Shown here piece by piece: positions 25,457 to 34,572 of a stretch of DNA of 64,000 nucleotides. Origin of the DNA: Mucilaginibacter sp. (GTDB taxonomy: Bacteria > Bacteroidota > Bacteroidia > Sphingobacteriales > Sphingobacteriaceae); assembly GCF_028288225.1 (NCBI RefSeq), contig NZ_JAQBOC010000018.1, positions 62,001 to 126,000 on the forward strand, given 5' to 3'. The notes under the pieces were generated by a model, which made no database searches, was not told where the DNA came from, and worked only from the letters and a program-made list of their open reading frames with translations. The translations under genes were made by a program, and so were the position numbers. The stretch's first letter is position 1. Every line of letters starts with the position of its first letter.

Positions 25457-26467
25457 TTAAAGTTTGGCAGACTTTACCGTTTTGATAATAACAGCAGCTA
25501 CTTTGTATGGATCAGCAGCCGAGTTAGGGCGACGATCTTCCAGGTAACCATTCCAGCCTTTTTGTACAGTGTACAGCGGGATACGGATAGAAGCACCACG
25601 ATCTGATACACCATAGCTGTAATCATGGATAGAAGCAGTTTCGTGTTTACCGGTTAAACGCAGCTCATTATGTGCGCCATAAACGGCTATACATTCAGCA
25701 ACAGCAGGGCGGAAAGCCTCGCAAATTTTATCGTAAGTTTCTTTGCTGCCAGCAGTTCTTAAAGTTGTATTTGAGAAGTTAGCGTGCATGCCTGAACCAT
25801 TCCAGTCTAATTCACCCAATGGTTTGCAATGCCAGTTGATAGAAACACCATGTGATTCACCAATTCTTTCAAGCAAGTAACGTGCAACCCAAATTTGATC
25901 ACCAGCTTCTTTGGCGCCTTTTGCAAAGATCTGGAATTCCCATTGACCAGCAGCAACCTCAGCGTTGATACCTTCAACATTTAAGCCTGCTTCAAGGCAA
26001 GTATCTAAATGCTCTTCAACAATATCACGTCCGTAAGCATTGTTTGCACCAACTGAACAGTAGTAAGGACCTTGCGGGCCAGGGTAGCCACCAGCCGGAA
26101 AACCAAGCGGTTTGTTTGTTTCAGGATCCCATAAAAAATATTCCTGCTCAAAACCAAACCAAAAATCATTATCATCATCCTGGATCAAAGCACGACCGTT
26201 TGACTCATGAGGTTTGCCGGTTGAATCAAGTACTTCGCACATTACAAGGTAAGCATCAAGCCTTCCCGGATCTTTACAAATAAAAACAGGTTTCAAAACG
26301 CAATCAGATGATCCGCCTGGTGCCTGCTCGGTTGAAGAACCGTCAAAGCTCCAATTTGGGCAATCTTCTAATTTACCGCTGAAATCTTTTTCAATTTTTG
26401 TTTTACTGCGCAGGCTTTGTGTTGGTTTGTAGCCATCAAGCCAAATGTACTCGAGTTTAGTTGCCAT
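25457..26467 (-). CDS. glnA: Glutamine synthetase type II (eukaryote-like)
   Basis: A 336-residue glutamine synthetase that makes glutamine from glutamate, ammonia and ATP. Length and motifs are those of the GSII form: WSFDGSSTEQAPGGSSDC in the beta-grasp domain, FWFGFEQEYFL, EVAAGQWEFQ, NWHCKP, GSGMHANFS and GASIRIP. It lacks the adenylylation-loop tyrosine region of bacterial GSI. It has its own terminator and a long upstream gap (26468-26741) with a perfect hairpin, consistent with separate regulation. I could not assign its promoter with confidence. Confidence 0.93.
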   Translation of the reverse strand: MATKLEYIWLDGYKPTQSLRSKTKIEKDFSGKLEDCPNWSFDGSSTEQAPGGSSDCVLKPVFICKDPGRLDAYLVMCEVLDSTGKPHESNGRALIQDDDNDFWFGFEQEYFLWDPETNKPLGFPAGGYPGPQGPYYCSVGANNAYGRDIVEEHLDTCLEAGLNVEGINAEVAAGQWEFQIFAKGAKEAGDQIWVARYLLERIGESHGVSINWHCKPLGELDWNGSGMHANFSNTTLRTAGSKETYDKICEAFRPAVAECIAVYGAHNELRLTGKHETASIHDYSYGVSDRGASIRIPLYTVQKGWNGYLEDRRPNSAADPYKVAAVIIKTVKSAKL

Positions 26468-26572
26468 TGTTTACTGAATTTATAATATAGGGTTGAAATC
26501 TTATTTTTTGTAGCGTTATCTACAAATATTGGTGCGAATTTAAATTATTTTTACAAATTTCATTATAAAATG

Positions 26573-26597
26573 TTGAAAAAATTCTAAATTTTTTCAA
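26573..26597. repeat. Perfect AT-rich hairpin upstream of glnA
   Basis: TTGAAAAAATT (26573-26583) and AATTTTTTCAA (26587-26597) form an 11-bp stem with a 3-base loop, 106 bases upstream of the glnA start. It may end transcripts from the upstream lipoprotein gene or bind a regulator. The rest of the 274-base gap shows no gene. Confidence 0.6.
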
Positions 26598-26741
26598 AAA
26601 CACGCATTTACAGTGTGAAAATGACTAAAAAACAAGAAACATTGCTGCACTTATTAACAATGGATTAAAAAACGATCTAAAAAAGCAAAGGCTGCTTGCA
26701 ATAAAACAATCATTGTAACGAATGACAATAATAGTAAAAGC

Positions 26742-27269
26742 TTATTTGTTTGATGCTACACCCCAAAAACAACTATTCCTGATCTTTTTTAATGAAGCGT
26801 CGCTAACATTTTCATCAGGATGAAAGCTTTTCGACTTATTTGATGAATAAAATTTTCCTTCCGCATTATTATATACGTAGATGGTTAGTGTTTTTATAAC
26901 ACCTCCCGTTTTTTGGTTCACATTTATCTCCATGCCATTGATTATTTTACTTCCGTTGCCCAAATCCAATGGTTTTGATGAAGTGATCCAGTTTACATTG
27001 TAGATGATACGTTCCTGAGGTATTGAGGTAGCTAGTTTTTTAAAGCTGCCGGTATTTTGAACGACCTGCAGCAAGCATTTTACACAGGGTTCAGAAACTG
27101 TTGCGTTTCCATAGTTCTTTTGCGGATTATTTATAACGCTGTCTTTTTTGCCGTTTATTGCAACAGTAGTTTTGGTTATATCTTTTGAAATTGGCTTAGG
27201 CTTTGAGTGATTACAGGCAGCTAATGCAATTATTACAAGTCCAAATAAAGCAAGGGTGTTGATTTTCAT
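26742..27269 (-). CDS. Lipoprotein of unknown function
   Basis: A 175-residue protein with a lipoprotein signal (GLVIIALAAC, lipid cysteine near residue 18). Nothing in it matches a family I recognise. It has a CVKCLLQVV cysteine pair and a segment resembling a small beta-sandwich. The ATG at 27269 is chosen because it begins a clean signal sequence; an upstream in-frame ATG at 27302 would place 11 extra residues before it. It is alone between glnA and the divergent mdh gene. Confidence 0.7.
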   Translation of the reverse strand: MKINTLALFGLVIIALAACNHSKPKPISKDITKTTVAINGKKDSVINNPQKNYGNATVSEPCVKCLLQVVQNTGSFKKLATSIPQERIIYNVNWITSSKPLDLGNGSKIINGMEINVNQKTGGVIKTLTIYVYNNAEGKFYSSNKSKSFHPDENVSDASLKKIRNSCFWGVASNK

Positions 27270-27527
27270 CACATTTAGATTTATATTTGAAATACAAAGC
27301 ATTAACCGATTTGTTTATTCGATAAGTGAAGGCAGCCCAGTCAAAAGTTAAAAAATTCCGAAATCGAAACGGCGAAGCCTTCTTGGACACACACTGAAAA
27401 ACAAAACAGCGATGAAAAATTCCGGCTTCTGAAATCCCCACCACATATTGCACATTTTTTACACAGGAAAAAATATAAATATCTATCTTCGGCCAGTTTA
27501 ATTTTCTATCTATGAAAATCAAATAGT
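27270..27527. other. Non-coding gap between divergent lipoprotein and mdh leader
   Basis: No gene is supported here. Open frames exist but overlap the lipoprotein gene antisense or lack coding signatures. The mdh promoter is expected near the right end, where TATCTTCG (27484-27491) is a one-mismatch match to TAnnTTTG. Confidence 0.5.
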
Positions 27528-27685
27528 ATGAATCCATTATGAGCAGTATACAAAAAACAAATGCTCATAATAGCTTCATGGCAAGTTAAAAAACAAATTA
27601 AATATCATGAAACCATTATGAGCAGCAAACAAATAAACCAACGCTCATAATAGCTTCATAGCAAAATAAAAACAAACTAAATATC
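27528..27685 (+). repeat. Two tandem 79-bp leader copies upstream of mdh
   Basis: Unit 1 starts at the ATG at 27528, unit 2 at the ATG at 27607, and the real mdh ATG is at 27686, exactly 79 bases apart each time. Each unit opens with a four-codon mini-ORF (MNPL and MKPL, then TGA). Each also contains an inverted repeat ATTATGAGC/GCTCATAAT (27536-27571 and 27615-27650, the latter shifted by one base), an AT-rich spacer and an AAATATC before the next ATG. Confidence 0.85.
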
Positions 27686-28624
27686 ATGAAAATAACTGTT
27701 GTTGGTGCCGGAGCTGTAGGCGCTACCTGCGCGGATAATATCGCCAGGAAAGAATTGGCCGAAGAACTTATATTATTAGACATCCGCGAAGGCTTTGCCG
27801 AAGGCAAGGCTATCGACATGATGCAAACATCTGCCCTTTTAGGCTTTGATACTAAAATTAAAGGGGTTACCAATGATTATGCGGCTACTGCTGATTCAGA
27901 AGTAGTGGTAATCACTTCCGGCTTGCCCCGCAAACCCGGAATGACCCGCGAAGAGCTTATCGGCACAAACGCCAATATTGTAAAAAGCGTTACCGAAAAT
28001 ATTCTTAAATACTCTCCAAACACCATAATCATTGTGGTTTCGAACCCAATGGATACAATGAACTACCTTACCCTTAAAACTTCGGGGTTACCTAAGAACC
28101 GTATTTTAGGTATGGGCGGCGCTTTAGATTCATCCAGGTTTAAATATTACCTGAGCCAGGAATTAGGCTGCTCACCTGCTGACCTGAACGCTGTTGTTAT
28201 CGGCGGTCATGGCGATACCACCATGATCCCGTTAATTAACCATGCTACATGGAACAGCATCCCGGTAACTCAATTATTAAGCAAAGAGCAACAGGATAAA
28301 GTTGTTGCAGCAACAATGGTTGGCGGCGCCACTTTAACCAAACTTATTGGTACATCCGCATGGTACGCACCGGGCGCTGGCACTGCGGCAATGGTTGAAA
28401 GCATTGTACGTGATGAGAAAAAACTGATCTCGTGCGGTGTTGCCCTTGATGGCGAATACGGACAAAAAGATATCTCTTTAGTTGTCCCTGTTATCATTGG
28501 CAAAGGCGGTTTTGAAAAGATCCTTGACTTTAAATTAAGCGATGCTGAACAGGCTGAGTTCAACAAAAGCGCTGATGCAGTACGTAATATGAACCAGGTT
28601 TTGGTTGATACCGGCGTGATTTAA
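27686..28624 (+). CDS. mdh: Malate dehydrogenase
   Basis: A 312-residue cytoplasmic NAD-dependent enzyme of the LDH-like malate dehydrogenase group, oxidising malate to oxaloacetate in the TCA cycle. It has the nucleotide-binding VVGAGAVGATCA at residues 4-15, substrate-binding arginines in GLPRKPGMTREEL, the NPMDTM loop and the catalytic histidine in VVIGGHGDTTM. The start follows two tandem copies of a duplicated leader. A strong terminator lies 19 bases downstream. It is a single-gene unit. Confidence 0.95.
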   Translation: MKITVVGAGAVGATCADNIARKELAEELILLDIREGFAEGKAIDMMQTSALLGFDTKIKGVTNDYAATADSEVVVITSGLPRKPGMTREELIGTNANIVKSVTENILKYSPNTIIIVVSNPMDTMNYLTLKTSGLPKNRILGMGGALDSSRFKYYLSQELGCSPADLNAVVIGGHGDTTMIPLINHATWNSIPVTQLLSKEQQDKVVAATMVGGATLTKLIGTSAWYAPGAGTAAMVESIVRDEKKLISCGVALDGEYGQKDISLVVPVIIGKGGFEKILDFKLSDAEQAEFNKSADAVRNMNQVLVDTGVI

Positions 28625-28643
28625 TAAACACTTTTAATACAAT

Positions 28644-28677
28644 AAAAGGCTTTCGTTATTTGATGGAAGCCTTTTTT
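28644..28677 (+). terminator. Terminator of mdh
   Basis: AAAAGGCTT (28644-28652) pairs with AAGCCTTTT (28667-28675), followed by further T. It begins 20 bases after the mdh stop. Confidence 0.85.
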
Positions 28678-28853
28678 ATTGTAGCAAAAAGCAAAATAGC
28701 TAAAAGTTAATCCCCTCTGATTATCAGATATATAAAATTAAAAACCACAGAAACTCGTTCATTAAATAAATCTTCTGACTGGTTCGGAGAACACCATCAA
28801 TAAATAGTTGGCAAAATTTTTGTTTAATTGATTAAAAATACGTATATTAAACC

Positions 28854-29309
28854 ATGGGCAGATCAGTAGAAACCTTTAGCAAAAAGGAAAGAGAAAAGAA
28901 GAAATTCAAAAAGCAACAGGATAAAAAAGAAAAGGCAGAAGAAAGGAAGGAGAATTCTGTTAAAGGCAAAAGCCTGGAAGATATGATGGCTTATATCGAT
29001 GATAACGGTAATATTTCATCTACGCCGCCAGATCCTTCCAAAAAAAGAAAGATCATAACGGAAGATATCCAGATCTCGGTGCCCAAGCAAGGAAACCTGC
29101 CCCCCGAAGATCTGATCAGACAAGGGGTAGTTTCATTTTTTAATGAATCAAAAGGATATGGGTTTATTAAAGACCTGCAAAGCCAGGAAAGTATTTTTGT
29201 TCACATCAATGCATTAGAAGAGGCGGTTCAGGAAAACGATAAAGTTACGTTTGAAACGGAGCAGGGGCAAAAAGGGCTAAATGCCATTAAGGTAAAAAGA
29301 ATTAAGTAA
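28854..29309 (+). CDS. Cold-shock-domain protein with lysine-rich N-terminal extension
   Basis: A 151-residue nucleic-acid-binding protein. The C-terminal ~65 residues are a cold-shock domain with RNP1-like GYGFIKD and RNP2-like SIFVHINAL. The first ~55 residues are highly charged and lysine-rich (a KKEREKKKFKKQQDKKEK-type stretch), probably disordered and RNA-binding. This design is common in Bacteroidota. It is preceded by a 229-base gap with no recognisable gene and followed by a hairpin (29344-29367). Confidence 0.88.
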   Translation: MGRSVETFSKKEREKKKFKKQQDKKEKAEERKENSVKGKSLEDMMAYIDDNGNISSTPPDPSKKRKIITEDIQISVPKQGNLPPEDLIRQGVVSFFNESKGYGFIKDLQSQESIFVHINALEEAVQENDKVTFETEQGQKGLNAIKVKRIK

Positions 29310-29343
29310 TAGTGCTCATATTTCCAAAATCTTCAGCAGATCA

Positions 29344-29371
29344 TACCTGCGCAATTTAGCGCAGGTACTTT
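29344..29371 (+). terminator. Hairpin after the cold-shock gene
   Basis: TACCTGCGC (29344-29352) and GCGCAGGTA (29359-29367) form a perfect 9-bp stem with a 6-base loop, followed by only CTTTTC. It is probably a terminator of moderate strength. The remainder of the gap to 29559 holds no gene I can support. Confidence 0.65.
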
Positions 29372-29559
29372 TCACGGATTTTGAGTAAATCCCGAACATG
29401 TAAAAACCATGAGGGCGATTATAGGTAAAAGGATAAACCTGTATTTATAAAACTTTTGCGTCGGCGTAACGAAAAGCCCTTAGTATTTTTACCGGCCTTT
29501 TTTACTCATTATTTAAAACAGGAATAACTCTAGTTGGGATATTCATTAATTCAAGAATC

Positions 29560-30513
29560 TTAATTTGATAAAGCAAAAGATATAGGTATCGTATATACTA
29601 CCCGAACAGGTTTGCCATTTGTAAGTCCAGGACTCCATGGAGGAGATAATTTTATTACTCTCAATGCTTCGTCATCTATAATTTTATCTACCCCTTTAGA
29701 AACTTTAAGGTTTGTTAAAGTACCGTCTTTTTCTATAACAAAACTTATAATTACCTTACCTTGAATGTTTCCCTTTCTAGCATCTACAGGATAGCGAATG
29801 GTACGACCAAGAAACCTCAACAATGCTTCTCTACCCCCCGGAAATTCCGGAACAACTTCAACTTTAGTAAATGCTGAATCAGCTCCTGGCTTATCAAATG
29901 TATCCAAGCTTACAACATCGCCCTGATGATACAAAGTTTTAAAATTCACATCAGTGTTAACACTTCCATGCCACTCACCTTCTTCTTTGCCATTCTCAAC
30001 ATTGCCTTCAGCAATAACTTTAGTGAAATCACTATTGTATTGAACCCACTTGCCATTCCCATTTTCAGTTAACACATTGCCTATTGAATCTCTGCAATCT
30101 CCAAAGAAGACCTTACCATCAGGCAAATAATTTTTAGTAATATAAATTTTTCCATTAGGATAATATTCAATATCATGTCCAATGGGATTTCCATTCTCAA
30201 AGCTGCCGGTGCTTTTTTTCCGCCCATTAGGAAAATACCCTATATATCTCCCTTCGTATTGTAAATTGATATCATTTGTTTTTGAATTGGTAATTAACTT
30301 AACCTTCCCATTAGGATAGTACTCGTAAACTACATATAAATTTTTATCAACACCAGTATCAGGCGGTAAAACCACCATTGAGTAATCGGCACTATCTTTT
30401 GTTGAAACAAGTTTACCGGAGTTTTTAAGGTAATATATTAAACCACCTTTTTGAGCAAAGGCTTCGGTAAAAAGGAATAAGCAAAAAACTAATGTAAGTA
30501 TACGTTTAGGCAT
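29560..30513 (-). CDS. MORN-repeat protein with C-terminal TonB domain
   Basis: A 317-residue exported protein with a signal peptide (FTEAFAQ). The N-terminal half carries MORN/YwqK-like repeats (EYYPNGKVKLI, GYFPNGRKKSTG, EYYPNGKIYI). The last ~95 residues form a TonB C-terminal domain, recognisable from FPGGREALLRFLGR, NIQGKVIISFVIEKDGTLTN and PWSPGLTNGKPVRV. There is no N-terminal ExbB-coupled membrane helix other than the signal, so this is not a classical TonB. The gene is more AT-rich than its neighbours. The start is the ATG at 30513, with a TTG two codons upstream rejected. Confidence 0.83.
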   Translation of the reverse strand: MPKRILTLVFCLFLFTEAFAQKGGLIYYLKNSGKLVSTKDSADYSMVVLPPDTGVDKNLYVVYEYYPNGKVKLITNSKTNDINLQYEGRYIGYFPNGRKKSTGSFENGNPIGHDIEYYPNGKIYITKNYLPDGKVFFGDCRDSIGNVLTENGNGKWVQYNSDFTKVIAEGNVENGKEEGEWHGSVNTDVNFKTLYHQGDVVSLDTFDKPGADSAFTKVEVVPEFPGGREALLRFLGRTIRYPVDARKGNIQGKVIISFVIEKDGTLTNLKVSKGVDKIIDDEALRVIKLSPPWSPGLTNGKPVRVVYTIPISFALSN

Positions 30514-30821
30514 AGCCAAAATTTTGGCGTGAAGTTAATATTTGTTTGCTGATTATCGCAAACTCTGATTTTTGGTTGATCAATTTTGATGGCAATATAA
30601 ATATTACAATTATAACTGTCATAAAATCAAACATTTCCCGCTGTACTTCCTTTAGACATTAATTAAATAATAACATCCAAACCATTAAATTAATAATATC
30701 GAACACTCGATTTCAAATAATGGCTTATGAACTAAAATGCAAAAGCCTTAAGTCAAAAGTGATTAGCTTCACATTTTTTGACTTAAGGCTTTTGACTTAA
30801 GAACTTCAGACTTAAATAAAC
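30514..30821. other. 308-base gap with one long perfect inverted repeat
   Basis: The gap between the M1 peptidase and the MORN/TonB gene contains the 18-bp inverted repeat at 30741-30793 and otherwise AT-rich sequence with no coding signature. The upstream promoter of the M1 peptidase lies elsewhere, beyond 33431. Confidence 0.6.
30741..30793. repeat. Perfect 18-bp inverted repeat with an extra third word
   Basis: AAAAGCCTTAAGTCAAAA (30741-30758) and TTTTGACTTAAGGCTTTT (30776-30793) are exact reverse complements with a 17-base loop. The word TTTTGACTTAAG recurs at 30790-30801 and GACTTAA at 30808-30814. It lies 28 bases downstream of the M1 peptidase stop and may terminate it. The same word appears near 49660. 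Confidence 0.8.
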
Positions 30822-33431
30822 CTATTGCGTAAAAGCGTTATTGGTCAACCCTGTATTAGCTGCTGCACTTTTTATTTTAAACTGAATTGGCTGGCCATTA
30901 ACGCTATTCATTTCAGTAAATGGTAATTTGATCCCTGTGTTTATATTTTGGTAGTCGCTAAATTCCATTACAGTTGCATTTGGCACATCCGTAAATTGCT
31001 GAACCTTTAAGCCTGTTTTCTGGTCGTAAAAATATTTTACAGTAACGTTATCCGGAGAGGTTACTGAAATCATATAGGCCAATTGTCCATTAACAACTTT
31101 GTAGCTGGTATCAAGCATTGCTGTATAACCTGTTTTATTAAAATCAAGTTCAGGGAAAACCTTATACCGGGCTTTAACCGTGCCTCTTTCGGTTTTATCA
31201 TTGAGTGGAGCAATTCTGCCGTTTTGCTTAAAGTTTATGCTATCACCATCTATAACAATATGTGTCAGGCTAAAATTATTATACTTAGGCACCGTAACAT
31301 CCATTGCAAGCTTATCCGGTGCTTTATATTTACTCACCTTTAAAAACGTATAACCCTGTACAGTACCTTCTGCTGTTATTGTCAGATCATTTACATCTTT
31401 TAATTTTTGCTCGCCACCTATTGCATCAAAATAAGTTTTAACAACAGATGCAACCGTTACTCCCTTTGCCATTGAAATGCCGCTCAATGCGTTGTTTTGT
31501 GTATTTACATCCGGTAAAGCATGGTCAGGGTCAAGCGTGGCAAAAGTAATTTTCGAGGTCGATTTATATGCAAATGTCCATGTTCCGCCACGCTGCCAAA
31601 TCTCGGCAGGTAATTTAACGGTGCTGCTATTGCCATTTTCTTCTTTAACAGCTAAGGTTACCGGCAAAGCCATGCCTTCTAAATTCTCAATTGTTATTAA
31701 TGCACCTTTTGATGGGTCATTATCAATATAATCAATTGCCTTTACCGACTGATCCAATTTTAAAGTGGTTGTAAACCATTCATTCCAAAACCAGCTCAGG
31801 TCTTCGCCGGCAGCATTATCCATGGAGTGGAAAAAATCCCATGGAGTAGGATGCTTAAATGCCCAGCGTTTAATGTAGGTTTTAAAAGCATAATCAAAAC
31901 GTTTTTCTCCTAATATCTGCTCGCGTAATATGGTTAAGCCCATTGCCGGTTTTTCATAAGCTGCATAGCCTAAATAGTCCGGCTGAATAACATCAGGGGT
32001 GCTCATAATAGGGTCAGCACCAGGTGAAAACATCGCAGGAGCTGCCTTTTGCGCATCAGCAGGTTCAAAGTATTCGCCATTATTAAATACTTTAGTATCA
32101 ACTTTATTTATAAAGGTATTAAAGCCCTCATCCATCCAGGCGTATTTACGCTCGTTTGAACCTACTATCATCGGGAACCAATTGTGGCCAAATTCGTGAT
32201 TGGTAACCTCCCATAAACTGCCTGCTGTATTCTGCATTCCGCAAAACACAATCCCCGGATATTCCATACCACCTACAATGCCGGCAACGTTGGTTGCAAC
32301 AGGGTAAGTATATTCAAACCACTCGTTCGAGTATAACTCAATACATCCTTTAACATATTCTGTTGAGCGGCTCCATGCGTTCATTCCTTTGCTTTCAATA
32401 GGATAAACAGATTGTGCAAGCGCTTTTTTTCCGCTCGGCAGGTTTATACGTGCAGCATCCCACAAAAACGCCTTTGAAGCTGCCCACGATACATCACGTG
32501 CATTTTTGCAGAAGAAATGCCAGGTAAGGCTTGCTTTTTTAGGATATGAATCGCTACCAGTAAGATCAACAGAATCTTTTATCATTACCGTTTTATCGCT
32601 GGCTTTAGCTGCATTCATGCGACTCATAATTTTCGGCGAGAAAACCTCGGCGGGGTTTAGTAGCTCGCCGGATCCTACCACAACCAGGTTGGCAGGTGCA
32701 GTAATAGTATAATCAAAGTTACCATATTCCAGGTAAAACTCAGATGCTCCCATATAAGGAATAACGTTCCAGCCGGTAACATCATCATAAACCTCCATGC
32801 GCGGGTACCATTGTGCTATTTCATAGATCCAGCCATTTTTGGTGAGTTTGCGGCCCATTCTGTCCGTTCCATATTCAGGTACATCAAACTTATAATCTAT
32901 CTTTATCTGGGTTTTGGCTCCGCCTGCTCTTAGCGTATCTTTCAGCTTTATTTGCAGGCGGGTATCTGTTACCAGGTAATCAACCTTCTCGGCCTTGCCA
33001 TTTTTTATAATATAAACACCTCTGATCTCATCGCCCTGGGTAAATGTTTTGTTATTGAACCTGCCACCTTCAACAGGACTGGTAGCTTCCCCGCGTGAGT
33101 CTGCTTTATAAATATTCTGGTCAACCTGCAGCCACAAAAAACCAAGTGGATCAGGACTATTATTGGTATAAGTGATAAGTGTGGTGCCTGTTACGCTATG
33201 TTTAGCGGTATCCAAAGTAACGTTCAACTTATAATCGGCGCGGTTTTGCCAGTATTTAGCACCAGGGGCGCCACCGGCAGTGCGAAACTCGTTTCCTTTT
33301 TCAGGATAAAACAAAGGATTGAATATTTTATGCTGATCATAATTGGATTTAGGCTCTTCTGTGTTTTGCGCATGCGATGTATAAATACCGGCACACAACA
33401 AGAGTGATAAGGTTAACTTAGTGTATTTCAT
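30822..33431 (-). CDS. Exported M1-family metallopeptidase
   Basis: An 869-residue secreted aminopeptidase-like protein with signal peptide ([10 protein letters not shown]). The zinc-binding gluzincin motif is NHEFGHNW followed by the downstream glutamate in WMDEGFNTF, as in family M1 with HExxH-x18-E. It has an N-terminal beta domain and a long C-terminal region after residue ~640 resembling DUF-type lipoprotein-binding domains ([18 protein letters not shown]). It probably degrades peptides in the periplasm or outside. It is transcribed alone on the minus strand. Confidence 0.9.
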   Translation of the reverse strand: MKYTKLTLSLLLCAGIYTSHAQNTEEPKSNYDQHKIFNPLFYPEKGNEFRTAGGAPGAKYWQNRADYKLNVTLDTAKHSVTGTTLITYTNNSPDPLGFLWLQVDQNIYKADSRGEATSPVEGGRFNNKTFTQGDEIRGVYIIKNGKAEKVDYLVTDTRLQIKLKDTLRAGGAKTQIKIDYKFDVPEYGTDRMGRKLTKNGWIYEIAQWYPRMEVYDDVTGWNVIPYMGASEFYLEYGNFDYTITAPANLVVVGSGELLNPAEVFSPKIMSRMNAAKASDKTVMIKDSVDLTGSDSYPKKASLTWHFFCKNARDVSWAASKAFLWDAARINLPSGKKALAQSVYPIESKGMNAWSRSTEYVKGCIELYSNEWFEYTYPVATNVAGIVGGMEYPGIVFCGMQNTAGSLWEVTNHEFGHNWFPMIVGSNERKYAWMDEGFNTFINKVDTKVFNNGEYFEPADAQKAAPAMFSPGADPIMSTPDVIQPDYLGYAAYEKPAMGLTILREQILGEKRFDYAFKTYIKRWAFKHPTPWDFFHSMDNAAGEDLSWFWNEWFTTTLKLDQSVKAIDYIDNDPSKGALITIENLEGMALPVTLAVKEENGNSSTVKLPAEIWQRGGTWTFAYKSTSKITFATLDPDHALPDVNTQNNALSGISMAKGVTVASVVKTYFDAIGGEQKLKDVNDLTITAEGTVQGYTFLKVSKYKAPDKLAMDVTVPKYNNFSLTHIVIDGDSINFKQNGRIAPLNDKTERGTVKARYKVFPELDFNKTGYTAMLDTSYKVVNGQLAYMISVTSPDNVTVKYFYDQKTGLKVQQFTDVPNATVMEFSDYQNINTGIKLPFTEMNSVNGQPIQFKIKSAAANTGLTNNAFTQ

Positions 33432-33539
33432 TATTGAATAGAAAATTTATTTTAATGCAAGATAGAAATATAATATTATTTAAATATTGGAGAGACCTGA
33501 ATATTTGGCAGGATGTGAAACGAATATGCGAAAATCCCC

Positions 33540-33680
33540 CTTTTAGGGGGAGGGGGAACAAGAGGCAAGATAGTAAGAATTAAGAATCAAGATCTAAGAA
33601 ATGCAAATCCTATATTCCTGATCTTTTTCATTTTTCTCTTTTGCCTTTCCTGGCTCTTGACCTCTCGATTCTTGAGCCCG
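33540..33680. repeat. Inverted word repeat between the M1 peptidase and the ABC transporter
   Basis: A compact CCCCC-tttta-GGGGG hairpin at 33536-33550 is followed by arms based on AAGAATCAAGA-like words (33563-33605) and reverse words TTGACCTCTCGATTCTTG (33657-33674). The gap (33432-33682) holds no gene. Confidence 0.5.
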
Positions 33681-33682
33681 AT

Positions 33683-34432
33683 TTACGAGAACCAATCAAA
33701 CAGATCGGTCTGCTTTAAAGCTTGTTTCTCTTTTATATCCAGGTCTTTTTGTATTTGCCCCTCTCCCATTAATATGATGCGGCTGCCATAATTATAGGCA
33801 TCTTTTAAGTTGTGGGTAATCAATATTGAAGTTAGCCTGTAATCTTTTATCAGTTCATCAGCAGTACGCATTACTATTTCGGCAGATCTTGGATCGAGAG
33901 CTGCTGTTGGCTCATCAAGCAGTAAAACTTTGCAGCTGTCCATTACACTCATCAGCAAAGTTAAAGCCTGCCGCTGTCCGCCGGATAAGGTGCCCATTGG
34001 CTGTTCTATCTTATTTTCAAGTCCTAAGCCCAGCGTGCTTATCTTTTCCCTTACCTGGTTTTTAAAAGTTTCGTTTATACCGATGGATAATCCTTTTGGC
34101 CTGGTGCGAATAGTTGCCAGTCTGAAATTATCAAGAATGCTCAGATCTGATGCCGTTCCGCTCATTGGGTTTTGAAAAACACGGGCTATCCATTTGCTGC
34201 GCTTATAATCAGGCAATTTGGTCACATTCTCATCATCAATGCTGACACTCCCGGATGTTGGAAAAACACTCCCTGCAACCAAATCCAGCAAAGTTGTTTT
34301 TCCGGAACCATTAGCCCCCACGATCACCAAAAACTCTTCCGTGTCTATTTTTATGTCGATGCCGTTAACTGCATTTACCTGGTTTGGCTTGCCGGAGTTA
34401 AAAACTTTATGAATGTTAGTGGTCTTAATCAT
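33683..34432 (-). CDS. ABC transporter ATP-binding protein
   Basis: A 249-residue ABC ATPase. It has Walker A GANGSGKTT near residue 40, the signature LSGGQRQALTLL and Walker B CKVLLLDEPTAALD, followed by SILITHNLKDA. It energises uptake by the permease encoded 140 bases upstream. The three-gene set (binding protein, permease, ATPase) resembles the TrpXYZ type, thought to take up aromatic amino acids or related compounds. Substrate is not proven. A word-repeat gap separates it from the permease gene. Confidence 0.9.
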   Translation of the reverse strand: MIKTTNIHKVFNSGKPNQVNAVNGIDIKIDTEEFLVIVGANGSGKTTLLDLVAGSVFPTSGSVSIDDENVTKLPDYKRSKWIARVFQNPMSGTASDLSILDNFRLATIRTRPKGLSIGINETFKNQVREKISTLGLGLENKIEQPMGTLSGGQRQALTLLMSVMDSCKVLLLDEPTAALDPRSAEIVMRTADELIKDYRLTSILITHNLKDAYNYGSRIILMGEGQIQKDLDIKEKQALKQTDLFDWFS

Positions 34433-34439
34433 TTCTTAT

Positions 34440-34570
34440 TATTTCGGAATTCGGAATTTCGATTTCGGAGTTATTTTTGATTCTATATTGGGTTATTTAG
34501 TAGTTGATATTTAAAATTCTACTCCATATTTTAAAAATCAGAAATCGAACATGCGAAATCCGAAATCCAT
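34440..34570. repeat. Inverted word repeat inside the ABC transporter operon
   Basis: The left arm has TTTCGGAATTCGGAATTTCG words (34442-34470) and the right arm has CAGAAATCG, GCGAAATCC and CGAAATCC words (34540-34570). Together they can form an imperfect hairpin between the permease and ATPase genes. Confidence 0.55.
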
Positions 34571-34572
34571 AA

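Noticed and set aside
27211..27537. 108-codon minus-strand frame between the lipoprotein and mdh
   Set aside because: It overlaps the lipoprotein signal region and has no family-like sequence.
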